A DNA stretch of 64,000 bases, taken from the NCBI RefSeq assembly GCF_016920785.2, contig NW_024609846.1, forward strand, positions 87,818,570-87,882,569. The letters run 5' to 3'. The translations under genes were made by a program, and so were the position numbers. Below the pieces are notes generated by a model that saw only the letters and a program-made list of their open reading frames with translations, had not been told where the DNA came from and made no database searches. Shown here one piece after another: positions 31,160 to 42,776 of this stretch; the stretch's first letter is position 1, and each line of letters starts with the position of its first letter. The DNA is from Ixodes scapularis. Its lineage: Eukaryota > Arthropoda > Arachnida > Ixodida > Ixodidae.

Positions 31160-33030
31160 CAAATCGCCTTCTGGGCGCGGCCAGATCTGCTCGGCTGTGG
31201 AAGGCTTTCTGAGCATGAGCTGTTGCTTTGCTCTGCGGTATATGAGACCCTGCGCATGCGTCCAGAGCTCAGTCACTTATCATTTTTCGCCCGGGTGATA
31301 AGCAACACAAAGGTCCATATGCTCCGTTTCACATTAGGTCTTACCACAGCCGACGTTACAATTCGGTAGAGCTAATCAAGCGGCGCCAAAAGCGTGCCAT
31401 CACGACGTTCGTCCTTTTTGTGTGTGGAGGCATAGCCTCCTCTATACTCACAAAGTCTGGCAGTTCGACGACGGAGCCATAGAGTGCCCGGTTGAAGATT
31501 TGGAGCACGAGGATCTGGTAGAACAGAGCATCAAAGAGCCATTTCCCGGGGAACCTGGACGTCAGCGCACAGCCTTTGCAACTGCGAGGGCCCGAAACAC
31601 TTGTTCGCTCAAGAGCAGTGTGTTTAGGCGTCTCGCCGCAGCGGGGCGCCAGTCACGTGGCTCTCCTCTCATCCGTTGTCTGCCGCTTCACCTTTTCCAT
31701 TTCGGCGGCCGGTTCTCGTGACGATCTGCTAGGCTTTGTCAGTATGTATAGAGGAGGCTGTGGTAGGAGCTATCACCGGCTACGGTAATCACGCGGGGCA
31801 ATAAAAGCGCCGTGATCACGCGCTTTTTTTTTTCTTTTTGCGCGTGATTGATTTAGTCGCTGATGATAGCAAACGCACCAAGACCACGAGAGCCGTGACG
31901 GTGCACTTTTGCTGCTCCTTGATTGGTTCCATCAGATGGCAGCGTCGCCTACGATCCGGCTCAAAAACAAAACGAAGTGCTGCGATTCTTTTTTTTTTCC
32001 GGAAAAGCCGACAAATTTTGGCATTAAGGCTGCGGAATAACGAGCACCATCTTAAACAACGCGGTAGTTCAACCACCAAGGCGGGGATGCACTTCCGTTC
32101 GTAAGCATAAATGTTTGCGCGCGACACCGGCGTTCCTCCTTCACGTCTGCATGCACTTCTCGGCGGCCGCGTGACGTAGTCACTTCTTCCGAGTTTCGCG
32201 CTGCTATTTTGCCGAGGGTCAACGCGGTCGTATCTTTCGCGCGATCTTATATAAACAACCTTCGTTATGAACGAAGTACTCGATTTTTTCTTTTTGTTTG
32301 AATTCTGGCTGAGAGCAGAACCGTCATTCTTTTTTGTTTGGCAAATCGATAGTAGTCGTCTTTCATTTTCTGTATACACAAATATGAAAGCCGAGATGCG
32401 TTCATAAATGCTACCAAAACCTAAAGTGCTAACACGTCTGTCTGTAGTCCTCTAGATCCTTTATTAGCAAAGCGATGCGAACATGTAATACACATTGCAT
32501 AGATAATGTATTAAATAATTCGCTCTAAACAGTTAACAAATTTCAATGTGCACCTTTATTTTTTAACTAGAGATTTCAATAGACCGATGCCACCAAGCGA
32601 ACTGCGGAGGCGCGCGCATTCCGAAAGTATTGCCGCCGCCATGCTACGTGTAGTCATAGCTCTCCGGCTTCTGATGTGGGAGTACATCATAGTTTGTAAT
32701 TTTTTTTCTTTATTGTACATCATAGTTTTTAATGCCCTAGTATAAGCTTGGATTCTCCTGCATGTCTGTACCTCATAAGATTGCGTTGTTTGTGATGCTT
32801 TAGTTTATTACCAAGCACAGAAAAACAGTTCCAGTCTTCTTATCGCTTTAGAATCGCTTTGTCGTCTGGTTCGTCGTCGTCGGCTTCTTCGTCTTCGTGA
32901 ACGCGCTTGAGCCCACTGCGTTCACGCGGTGGCCCCACTCCGACTGCGGGAAAAACAACGACGCCACTACTCTCTCGAGCACTCCCGGCTGCTCCGACGT
33001 CTGAATGAACTTGGAAACAAGTGAACATCT
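31160..33030. other. No supported gene; minor inverted repeat
   Basis: GAGGCATAGCCTCCTCTATAC (31428) and TGTATAGAGGAGGCTGTG (31744) are inverted about 320 bp apart and may bound a MITE. GCGCCGTGATCACGCGC at 31808 is a short palindrome. The rest shows no recognised domain. Confidence 0.4.
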
Positions 33031-33032
33031 AC

Positions 33033-33210
33033 TTAACCATGTTGAATATACCTGAGACTGGGGTAGAAAAGAACATAAAAGTCGAAGAAACAGAACGGGA
33101 CAGGACGAGAACGGGACAGGACGACGTTGAGACGTCGTCCTGTCCCGTTCTGTTTCTTTGACTTTTATGTTCTTTTCTACCCCAGTCTCAGGTATATTCA
33201 ACATGGTTAA
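33033..33210. mobile_element. Almost perfect 178-bp palindrome (fold-back element)
   Basis: Arms of about 80 bp run from TTAACCATGTTGAATATACC (33033) to its complement ending 33210. They meet near 33110-33135 at GACGTTGAGACGTC. I see one arm mismatch, plus a duplicated GAACGGGACAGGACGA block in the left arm. The sequence after the right arm (ACATCCACCAGCTCGCCTG) recurs as ATATTCACCAGCTCGCCTGG after the fold-back at 63185, so both belong to one family. Confidence 0.75.
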
Positions 33211-36200
33211 CATCCACCAGCTCGCCTGCACCCTAACTATTGTATCTCTGAACAGCTACTTCAATCTCAAAGAGCACAAAATGCGAGGGACCATTGGCTC
33301 GGTGTAGCACTGCGGAACAGCATCGAATGGGTCGGTGGAATAAACCTTTGTAGTGCTCACGTTTAGGCATAACGTTTAATCGAGTATGAAGTAATACGAG
33401 CTAAATAGACATTCTCGGGGAGCGATAGTTTTCCAAAAACTCGTTTTATTCTGGTTGACAGCCTTTACAATGGGGTACAGATGAACTGCGAAGAGATGCC
33501 TGCACACAAAGAAGAAACGATCTACAAAAAGACCATGCCTGACGCGCCGTAACAACTCATGTTTATCAAAATAAACTAACCATGCGAAATACCTGAAAAC
33601 TTCGGGTAGAGATGAGATTTTGTGTACAGGTTCTATTCAGTTTTTTATTTTGCTTGCGCAAGCTCCGAACGGTAAGAGTTGCCCCACGGTGAATGTTGTT
33701 TCTGCTGTCTCGATTCATGTTAATACAGAATGGACCAGTAACGTTAGCCAGAATCAGGTTGAGGCATAATAGCCCACCACAAGTTGGGTCAGGTTCGTTT
33801 GCTACCTTTTTGATGGTAAGTGTTGTACTTCTAAATTGCTTTGTGCAAGGTTTTCACGTTTTGTTAGGAAAGAAAATTAAGACTGATTTCGAAAAGGTCG
33901 CTTTATTTCAAGCTAAGCATACCGAGAATCGCTGCTCATTTTTTTAGTGATTGTCCCGATTGTTTTAAGCGCAGCTGCGCTCGAAACATGTCGTCGCAAT
34001 ACCAGTGGAAACGACCAATGTACTTCGAGCGAAAATTGAATTAAAAACCGCAGCCGCAAGGCAGTGGGGAGGTCCCGATTTAGATAGACCAACGGATATA
34101 CCGCTACGGAGCGAGTACTCAGGGAGATCCAACGTACGGAACACTTAGGCACGCCCTACTATCTCGTGTTTCGCAATCTTATACTCTTTAGTTAGCGTGC
34201 AATAGAGTTAATACAAATTATCAAGCAAATCAAGAAACAAATAAAACACGCTTTTTGCTGCCGCTCTTCTCCAGCTCTCTTAAAACGCTTTTTCCTGCCG
34301 CTTTTCTACAGCTCTCTTTACCTTTTTTAGACACTCTTTCGGGGGCTGCTTTCTATCGGGAAAACAAAATTCGATGTTTTTTTGCCTGGTGTTGTTATTG
34401 TTGCACCTCGGCACAGAAAAGGTGAAGCCACCCATTAAAACTGTAAGTAAACGCCCGATTAAAACACTTGTGCTCATCCAAAAGTTTCCAAACGCCTGGC
34501 ACGCAACGCGCTTTAACGCGGCCAGGAGACTGGGGAGAACTACAGGTACCAGAATGCACCGCGGTAGTCGTGGCGTCGCGCAACGCCTGGTGAGATCGGT
34601 TGATTGTTTTCCTATCCACGAATCCCATTTTAACCATAGCACTCAATTTATTAAATCATATTTTTATATTGTTGCTTTTCTTGAGTCTTGCGTTGCGCGC
34701 AACAACTTACGTCAGGAAGATGTCTTTTAAGCTATGCGATCTTTCTCGTGCCACGCACGGGGTTGATATTTAGTCCCTGATATTTCTATACTAGTTTTCA
34801 CATCAAGAACCGTAGTAAAAAAAGGCCGGCTCCTCACGGAGCATTACTAATTGCCCCTTTATGTAAAGAATAATATATGTAGGTGCATTTTAGACACATT
34901 AAATCTTACCTTATCAAGACACACGTTTTAAACTCCAAAAGCATCGTACCTTCCTCCGACAACGAAATATTGTAAGATCCGCTTTGCGCGGTGAATGAAT
35001 AATGCGGAAAACTTGCATTTTTCTTGAGGTGAAAACGAGCATACACCAACTCAAGGTCGTTATGTCACGCCACGGTGGTGGAGCTTAAGCCGCACCTCCG
35101 GTGTGTGGTGTGTGCGGAAGTCGCCTTGCGGGCCGGGCATTGGTATGTTGTTTTGCCAGAAACCAGCAGAAGCCTGCCTCCTGGTTATAATGCTGGACAG
35201 TTCTGTAGACTGGGGCAGCACCGAAAAGGCTGGAAAAAGTGTGAAGGTCAGTTCGAACGAGTCTTACCTGCCCGATCCGTTCGAGAACGTAATCATGGGC
35301 CGTCGAAGGGAACTCCGTCGGAGCACGGTCGAATGCACGAAGCGCTGAGGATTCATGAAGACATTTTGTCGTATCCCAACATGAACTCGGGACAACCGCC
35401 GAGCAATATTCGAACCACTAGGATTACGTTCAACGCGTGTTCACGTTCAAACAATCGTCCGCGCGTTCAAACGGTCTTATGCTCGTGCATACGACAGGGT
35501 TCAGTGAACCACATCAATGTTATGCGCCGTCGACGGAGTAATTGCGTTCGATAAGAAGATATTATGGACTATTAGAATGGTATACGCTTGGAAATTGTCT
35601 TGGATAAGTTAGTTCTACTTCTGAGTAACAGTAGACACAAGGCGATCGCCGACTTGTTATTCCTGATTCACTCGGTTTAATTTGGCGTACAATTTTCAGT
35701 TTCGACATTGAGTACCGAAGGTGTCAATCTCGCTTATATTGCTGCCAGAGTGACGTCGCAACGGAAAACAACAAGCAGATTTCATCACGTGAATCAAGCT
35801 CTATACTACGGCGTCCGCGCGGAATTGATGGCCGTGCGTGAAATTCGCAAGTTTCGCTCTGTCACCAGCCGTGTTAATTTCGTCGAGGCCACTGAATTAG
35901 TCAGACATCAGGATAAATAATCCCAACACAGAAAGGAGCACAGAAATTCCCACCAACACCGAGACCCTCGCATCTCAATTATTTGTTGATGGGGGACTGC
36001 GCGCAATTTGCCCACACCCCATAACGAATTCGCGGCGCCGCTCGCCTCCACTGGGGTCGTACCGGTTTGTTTGTAAACATAAGTTGGTCTATAGCTGTAT
36101 TTTAATCATATCGATGCCAGAAGCTCTATTGTCCTGATATCGTTATAATCTGCCAGCAGATTTCCATTTAGCACATCATATATGATGTGCTTCAAGGAAC

Positions 36201-37600
36201 TTCGCCGGCATAGTCACGAAAAAAATTATGCAAGTGGAAAATATTTTTCTACCTTCCCAGAATGGGACACCACTGGACGTGTGTTTCTATCACAATCTAC
36301 TGTTGTTTATAAAATATTATTTTAAACTTTATAAATTGTTCAATCGAGGATGTTTAGCAACGGCTACTTAGCAGCAGCTTGCCAGAAGTGCTGGCACAAA
36401 ATGCTTCGTCTGTTGGGCGTATAACCGAACCGTGCTGATCAAATGTAAATAAAGATTCCCAAGTAATCAAAAAGCAATTTTGTGCTAGCCAGGATTTGAA
36501 CTCTTGGTTTCCTCATAACCAGGAAGGTGTGGTAGCCACTGAACCATTCCAATATTTTTGGACACTGTACCACACTACTTTGTCATTCGGCATTTTCTAT
36601 CTGTGCCACAAATGCCCTGAATACATAATGTATCCAATTAGAGGTGTTCAATACCAGTGCTTCTCAATATTTTGGTCGTCCCGGACCTCCTAACTGACTC
36701 AAAGAATATCCAGGGACTTCCACTGAGCACAAAATTTATAAAGAGAAAGCACACATAAAAAGGCACGCGAATCAAGGATTAGAGAGGGGTACTATATTTG
36801 CAGCTGCACGAATTACGTTACATGTCCTTGATATTAACTGGCACTCACATTACACGAACGGTGTGAAAAGTACTTTTGCATGTTGCAAACAAGGCTTCTG
36901 ACGTCAAGTTTACTGGAAGAAAATCCAAGTCGTGAGTCTGTCTTAACCTCAACCTGTTTTGTGACTTTGATTTGATGTGAACCAATGCAGAAAACGTGGC
37001 TTCACACTGGAACTTCATCGAAAGTATCAGCAAGAGCGTTAGTGCGTTCTCTCACATAGGGGGGTATTACGAAAGCGCTCGCCCTCACAAATCGGTAAGG
37101 GGACGTTACAGGAACACATGTTGTAAAGATGTGCTGCAGGAAAGCTCAGGCAGTGCGTCGTATTCGAATGGCTTTCTCTTGAAATTAATTAAATATCCAG
37201 CTGTGTCGGCACGGAGATGGCAAAACTATTCTACCGTTCTTGATCTCAGGGACTGCTGTTTCTCTTATATCGCGGTCCTCAACTTCCTTTGAAGCTTCAC
37301 TTCAGAGGACTCCTGAAAACTATTCAGCTGGGGAAGGACGTTCCAAAAAACTTTTTTTTCCGTCCGGCTGCTTCATGCATCCAGGGTCTGGTTAATCGCA
37401 TCAATCTTGTCATGCACACTGAAGGTTGTGACTGCTTTTCCCGTGAAAATACAGGTGCAGTTGGCCATATCAGAGTCCTCGAACAAAAGCTACCACCTCC
37501 GCTGCTCTCCCTTCTTCACTAAAATAAAAAAAAGATAACTGAAAGTTTTTTTTTTTTTTTTTTTTTCTGTCGTTTATTTTGTGGGGAAAAAACGAAAGAG
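33211..37600. other. Intergenic DNA; no supported gene
   Basis: Contains an imperfect tandem duplication (ACGCTTTTTGCTGCCGCTC-type unit, two copies, about 34249-34325) and a perfect 18-bp palindrome CACATCATATATGATGTG at about 36174. A 160-codon frame at 35075-35554 shows no recognisable domain and is not called. Confidence 0.4.
36480..36552 (-). pseudogene. tRNA-like remnant (tRNA pseudogene or SINE head)
   Basis: The minus strand has a box-A-like GGTTCAGTGGCTA and a box-B-like GAGTTCAAATCC about 35 nt apart. A perfect 5-bp stem TTCCT/AGGAA sits between them at the anticodon-arm position. The loop (GGTTATG) and unpaired acceptor ends are not those of a functional tRNA. Confidence 0.4.
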
Positions 37601-38600
37601 TGTTTCATTGGTCATAAACGTCAGGGATTGGTTCTAAGCGGTATTCGCGTAAAGTACAAAAATTGTTTCACCGCCCCTTTAAGACGAAAAAAATGTTCGT
37701 CAGAGGATTTTTTTTTTGCATTTTTTATTATCTGAGGGGGATTGACAAAACTATGTACTTCAAATTGCATAACTACAACTGAAGTCACGTGGGCAATTTA
37801 AGGAAGATAAAGTAAATATGATCTCGTACAGACTAAAATAAAAAAAAAAAAGTTATTATTGTTTTTGAATAACGTGCAAATACTGATTGTAACGTTGCCT
37901 GGCCGAGGCTATTCTGCATAATGATGTGGCACCAATCTTCCCCAAAAGATTATCCTAATTTTTAAAATGTGTTCGTTGCGTGCACTTTTGTTTCTTTCTT
38001 GGTAACCTTTAGTGTATATCGTATTACTATCATATTATTGTGTGTTTTATTTTATTATTGTGGACTGTTGCTGGCTACCATGCTTCGGCGCTGCGGACCT
38101 TTTCTGTAAATGAAAATCACTGCGACTTTTTGAGTTAACCTGTAAATACTCATAAAAAAGGAACCAAGTCTCCTATGTGACACACTTGTCACCACGCATC
38201 ACAAAATCACGTCATTCGGAAGGGTCACATCGCAAACGTTCTATAGCATGTCGAAACAGATATTTTGACTTCATCACTCTCCTAGCGCCTTGCTTATATT
38301 GGAATGATTGTACACCTACTTGGCGCTGGCCCAGCAGCGTTCAGACAGAGACGGCAAACAAGTCACGCTTGCCATATTTTCCGACTATCGCAATGTATCC
38401 GTCAATATGAAAGCCTGTAATGCCGGAGAAACTCCCGTGCGCCCTTTAAACCCTTTCAGTTTACACTAAACTGGGCCAGCTCATATTTCCGCTGACTGTA
38501 GGTTCGATATGTTATACGGTTCTTTGGTGTCGGGGCATATACTGTTTGTTTGTTTTTTAATTGTCATGGGAAGTGCACTCTGCCATAGCATCCTTTACTC
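37600..38600. other. AT-rich DNA with the right end of a dispersed repeat
   Basis: Sequence at 37600-37683 (GCGGTATTCGCGTAAAGTAC through CACCGCCCCTTTAA) is repeated at about 50630-50707, marking the shared end of a dispersed, unclassified element. A poly-T tract lies at 37545-37566. No gene is supported. Confidence 0.5.
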
Positions 38601-38605
38601 TAGAA

Positions 38606-39399
38606 CAGGTGTCTCTAAGCCCCGGCCCGCGGGCCCGCGGGCCCGCGAAAATCTTCCAACGGGCCTGCGGCCAGCAGCGGTCCTTCCAATGAAGCCCGTC
38701 CTGCGATCAGCTTCCCACAGACCCGCTGCTACCGGCGCAAAAAGTGCGTCTAAAGAAACTACGCGGCGACGCGCATCAAATGAGCAAACAAGGATACCAG
38801 AAAGAACGAGAAAAACTGTATCCTATCGCGGGTCCTCTCGCCTGATTTTCCTTTATTGCATTTGCCAGCACCAGCCACCATTTATGGTCACCTGCTTCAC
38901 GCCCGTGTGACTTGAAAAAATTCCTTTGCATTCTCATGTACCATCAGGTTGAAATGAAAGGCGATCACCGAAGCGCTCCGGCGGGGCGTCCGGTGATCGC
39001 CTTTCATTTCAACCTGATGGTACATGCATTGGGCTTAGTGTCCTCTGTCACAACTCAGTATTGCATATTGTAAGCGTTAATTTTCTCATTTCAGTAGTAT
39101 TTTGCACTCCGCGAATGCGCCAAAGTTCCCGTGCGCCCTGATTTAGACCTGGTAAATTTTCTTGCTCACGATTGTTTGTAATGTCATAATTAAATAAATT
39201 TTACTTTTAAAAATGAAAATATACGTATTATACACCTTGGGTTTTTTTAACACTCACTCTAACATTTATTCTTGTGTTTTAATGCTTTTGGGTTAATCTG
39301 TTTGATTTCTTTCGTTTTTCAGTACTTCCGGTTTTTCCTGCCCTTGAGACCGCGACAAATACCTGATCCGGCCCTTAGTCACAAGTTTAGAGATCCTTG
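38606..39399. mobile_element. Degraded non-autonomous hAT-type element D
   Basis: The left end CAGGTGTCTCTAAGCCCCGG and the right end (minus strand) CAAGGATCTCTAAACTTG share a hAT-like pattern, with GC-rich GGCCCGCGGGCC DNA inside the left end and CCGGCCC inside the right end. Flanking octamers CTCTAGAA (38598-38605) and TTCTAAAA (39400-39407) match at 6 of 8 positions, consistent with an old 8-bp duplication. The interior carries the hairpin at 38935-39026 and no transposase. Confidence 0.5.
38935..39026. repeat. Perfect 36-bp-arm hairpin
   Basis: The arms CATGTACCATCAGGTTGAAA... (38935-38970) and the exact complement (38991-39026) are separated by a 20-bp GC-rich loop. Perfect complementarity over 36 bp implies recent origin or conservation. 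Confidence 0.85.
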
Positions 39400-39812
39400 T
39401 TCTAAAAATGCCTGTCAAATCCCGAAATAACGTTGCCGCTGTAAAGAGGAAAGAAGATCAGGGAAAAAGGCGCACGCAGGGGGATTGTCAGGAAGTGCAG
39501 AAGAATGCCCCAGCGGTAAAATCCGGAAATACGGACACGCTACTTTCTGTAATGTTTCTTTCGTACAAAAAAAAAAAAAAAAAAGCGTTGGTTTTTTGTT
39601 ATTCGCTTTTCTACCGTTTCTCAATGCGCTGGTACGCTGGTAGCCTCCTTTCATGGCCTCCTTTCCTCTTTTTCTTTCTCCCACCGTGTTGACTCTCGCT
39701 GATCGCGCCTGAGTGTGTGGACTAGGATCTCGGATGTAACGTAAACATGCAAACGCAGATGTGTTTCGCGAAGAGGCCGCAAGCCGCCGTGTGGCGTTGG
39801 TTCCCAGGCCAC

Positions 39813-39854
39813 CCTAGAGTTCCTCTATAGGCTCCCCTATACAGGAACTCTAGG
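39813..39854. repeat. Hairpin CCTAGAGTTCCTCTATAGG
   Basis: 19-bp arms (39813-39831 and 39836-39854) with one mismatch and a 4-base loop. Confidence 0.7.
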
Positions 39855-39944
39855 CCACGCCAGAAGTTTCTCTGCGGTAGTAACGCTACCATGGGGGAAA
39901 CTCTAAAGAAAGCCCGTGCATCTACTTTCCCGTTCACGCGCAAA

Positions 39945-40185
39945 ACACTCGAAGAGCCAATCACCGCAACTTACGGAGGCAGCTCAGCGAATGACGATGA
40001 CGAAATATATGTTTAGACCAAAAAACCCAGTCTGAGTTGTGGCATTAAGCAATGCAAACGTGACGTTTTGCATTGCTTAATGTCCCAACTCAGACTGCGT
40101 TTTCTGGTCTACAGTAAACAAACGTTTCGGCATCGTCATTTGCTCAGCTGCCTCCATAAGTTGCGGTGATTGGGTCTCCGAGTGT
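39945..40185. mobile_element. Head-to-head pair of a dispersed repeat forming a 240-bp palindrome
   Basis: The left arm carries CCAATCACCGCAACTTACGG, CAGCTCAGCGAATGACGATG and GTCTGAGTTGTGGCATTAAGC. The right arm is its complement, and they meet near 40062-40070 (CGTGACG). A single, non-palindromic copy of the arm lies at about 50305-50425 (ACACTCGGGGAGCCAATCACC). Confidence 0.75.
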
Positions 40186-40884
40186 TGTATAAAAAAGTAA
40201 ACAAAAGCTTTTTCTTTTAAAGTGGAATACCCGTTTGGCGCCACTCCTCGCCTTTTTGCGGCAACCGAGAGCTCCATGGGTCCGTCGGGGAATGGACAGG
40301 CTTTTAATAATAAAGGTGGCTATTACTCTACCGGCTATACATCGACACGAGATGAACGGACGTTGTGTGCGAATGGGATCACACATGTCGTAGGTATAAT
40401 CACCGAAACGTAAGAAACGCAGGGTGGAATGAATCCAATGCATCTCATTATCGCTCCGCATCCAATAAATTGCGGCATTCACCGATGAGAACGCAAAAAG
40501 AACCAATCCCGAGGCAATCAGCGTGAGCATAACGAACCACACCCTGCGCGTTTCTGGCTAGTCAGTAACAGACATGTACTACGCAACGCGTCACTAGTAA
40601 CGAGTTACTTCTACCTTGTTACTTTTTTAGAGCGCAGCTCTTATGGCCGGTTCACACTGGAGGCGGATCCGCAAACGCGAGGCGGTTCGGGTCATTTCCA
40701 GCCGCAAAAGCGGCTGGGGCGGCGCGGTTGGGGCGCGTTTTCAGGATCGGTCCGAGACCGAATTTTCAGAACCGCTTTCGGCGACTGCGGAGCGGTTCCC
40801 GAAAGTGGGCCAATAGGAACTCGATGCTGCCGCGACGTTTGGTTGACGTCACGCTAGCAGACTGCACAGTGGCACAGTCCCAAG

Positions 40885-42735
40885 ATGGCGACCGTTCGAA
40901 GCACCGGTGCAGTGGAGTCGGCGAAAAAGAAAAAACATGCGATGAAGGCGGAGGTCCTATTGGACCTGATAAAGCAGTACCCCTGCCTTTACGACAAACG
41001 ACATCCGAAGTACAAAGACAACGCTTACAAGGACGAGCTTTGGGGCACCCTCGGCGTGGATCTCGGCGGTGTCGAAGGCATGTACTTTTTTTGTTATCGT
41101 GAACGAATATTGTTATTTGGCTCGGATTCTAGTGTCCTCCAAAGCGCTCAAACACTCTTCAGCTGCGAGTTAGGAAAACTACCAATTTCGGTGTGATGTG
41201 CTATGCCAAGATTCAGCTGACCGAGGGCTATCGCGCAAGCGAGCATCTGTTGGTAACGCGCACGCGACTTTGGAAGGAGTCCCCGGTGCACGAGCGCTCG
41301 TGCAACGGTAGCGCTGTTGAAACCTCGGGGCACGCGAACGGAGTATAGATGGCACCTCCTCCGAACGAGCATATTTATAGACCAGCGCTTCAGTAACCAT
41401 CATTCAGCACTTTGTAAGCAGCGCGTGTTTGAGCCGCAATTCTTACAATGCATAGATGTGTTTTGGTGTCAAAAGTTAGTGCATCACGGTTTCATTTTTT
41501 TCAGGAAGTGTCTTGGCGAACAAATTTAAGAATGCCAAGGATTCATATCAAAAGCAAAAAAATAAAATATCTGACAGCATGAAGAGTGGTGCTAGGGCAG
41601 GGGAAGTTATCAAAATAACTTGGCCCCACTACATCCAAATGAGGAAATAATGAAACCAGTGACGCCCACTCCAAGGTATGTACTCGTACCTCTTTAAAAA
41701 TATGTGGAACTTTGTGACACAAAGGCACTAAATCACCCGCATGTCATTTCAGCCTCCACACAAACTTGGATTTTTATGGTGAGATGAGGTAGGTTTTAGT
41801 TGATTAAACAATGCTAAAAATATACGCAACTTGTTCTTTCTACATTTCTTTGCTGTCACATCAATTCACCATGACGATACTTAAACAGCAGTGGCACCAG
41901 CAGTGGCACCAGCAGTGGCACCAGCAGTGGCACCAGCAGTACCACCAGCAGTACCAACGATGGCAGTGGTCACCTGGAGGAAAGAAGGTTGGTATTGGTT
42001 GTTCCAGTATTGTGTTGAAGATTGCTATTGATATATTTAGGTGGACGCAATTCTTGCTTTATCTACAGGGCTGATGAGCAAAATGATGAACAGTGCGAGC
42101 CGCGAGTTCACGATGACACTTTTTTTTTAAAGCCCCACATATTAAAACATAGTTTCATCAAAATCCCCTTCTTTGCAGGCCCGATGAACGGAGAGCATCG
42201 GGCTTGACAGGCGGCAGCCCAAGGTAAGGTTTCCTCTATCATAGTTTGATTGTTGATATAAAAAATTAGCATTCATCCTCAAGGATATCATTTAAATTTA
42301 CAATGAATGTCACACGTGATCACGCTACGCTGATGCCCTAAAGACATGCAGAAAATAAAACCTGTATGTACAAATGCAGGCAAAATGAACAACAGCGGGC
42401 ACGTCAGTCACCTGCCAGCAAGTCAAGGTAAGCAATCTATAAAGTACTTATTCTGAGCTTGTTTCACACAAATTTGTTATACCAAGCCAGAAGAGAGCGG
42501 CTCTGGTACGCAGGACGCCATCGGTGCCTGTGTTGGCCTACTGCAGAGCATTCAGGAGAGGCGTACCAGGAGGGCCGAGAACTGCCAGGACGCTGTTCAC
42601 CACTTTAGCATGTCAATCGCTGGTCGACTGAGAACCCTCGATGAGCGTAGCCAGTTGCAGGCAATGCACCAAATAGAAAATGTCATTTTTTCAGCGCAAA
42701 TGGAAGCCATCTGTAGGCAAGAGGCGGAGTCCTGA
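40885..42735 (+). pseudogene. MADF/BESS-like accessory protein of the Harbinger element (apparently damaged)
   Basis: Exon 1 (40885-41077, ATG start) carries the MADF pattern LLDLIKQYPCLYDKRHPKYK...DELWGTLG. Exon 2 (41505-41675) continues it: KFKNAKDSYQKQ through WPHYIQM. Further exons by splice consensus are 41889-41987 (Ser/Gly/Thr repeats), 42180-42224, 42380-42427 and 42491-42735; the last ends in a region like the BESS motif (IAGRLRTLDERSQLQAMHQI). AATAAA follows at 42746. Exon 1 requires a GC donor (GAAG|GCATGT) for the MADF frame to continue. A one-base frameshift is apparent near 41640 (sequence after QM reads EIMKPVTPTP only in another frame), and the phase at 42180-42427 does not agree. 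Such proteins help the transposase bind or enter the nucleus in this superfamily. Confidence 0.7.
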
Positions 42736-42776
42736 ACAAAGAACAAATAAATCACTTGTAACAGCAGTTCTTTTCA

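Noticed and set aside
31816..32379. 187-codon minus-strand ORF
   Set aside because: Lys-run-rich ends come from A/T homopolymers and no domain is recognisable.
35075..35554. 160-codon plus-strand ORF
   Set aside because: Composition is unremarkable and I see no domain, splice pattern or repeat relationship. A chance frame is as likely.
36480..36552. Functional tRNA gene
   Set aside because: Box A and B-like strings exist, but the acceptor ends do not pair and the anticodon loop is abnormal.
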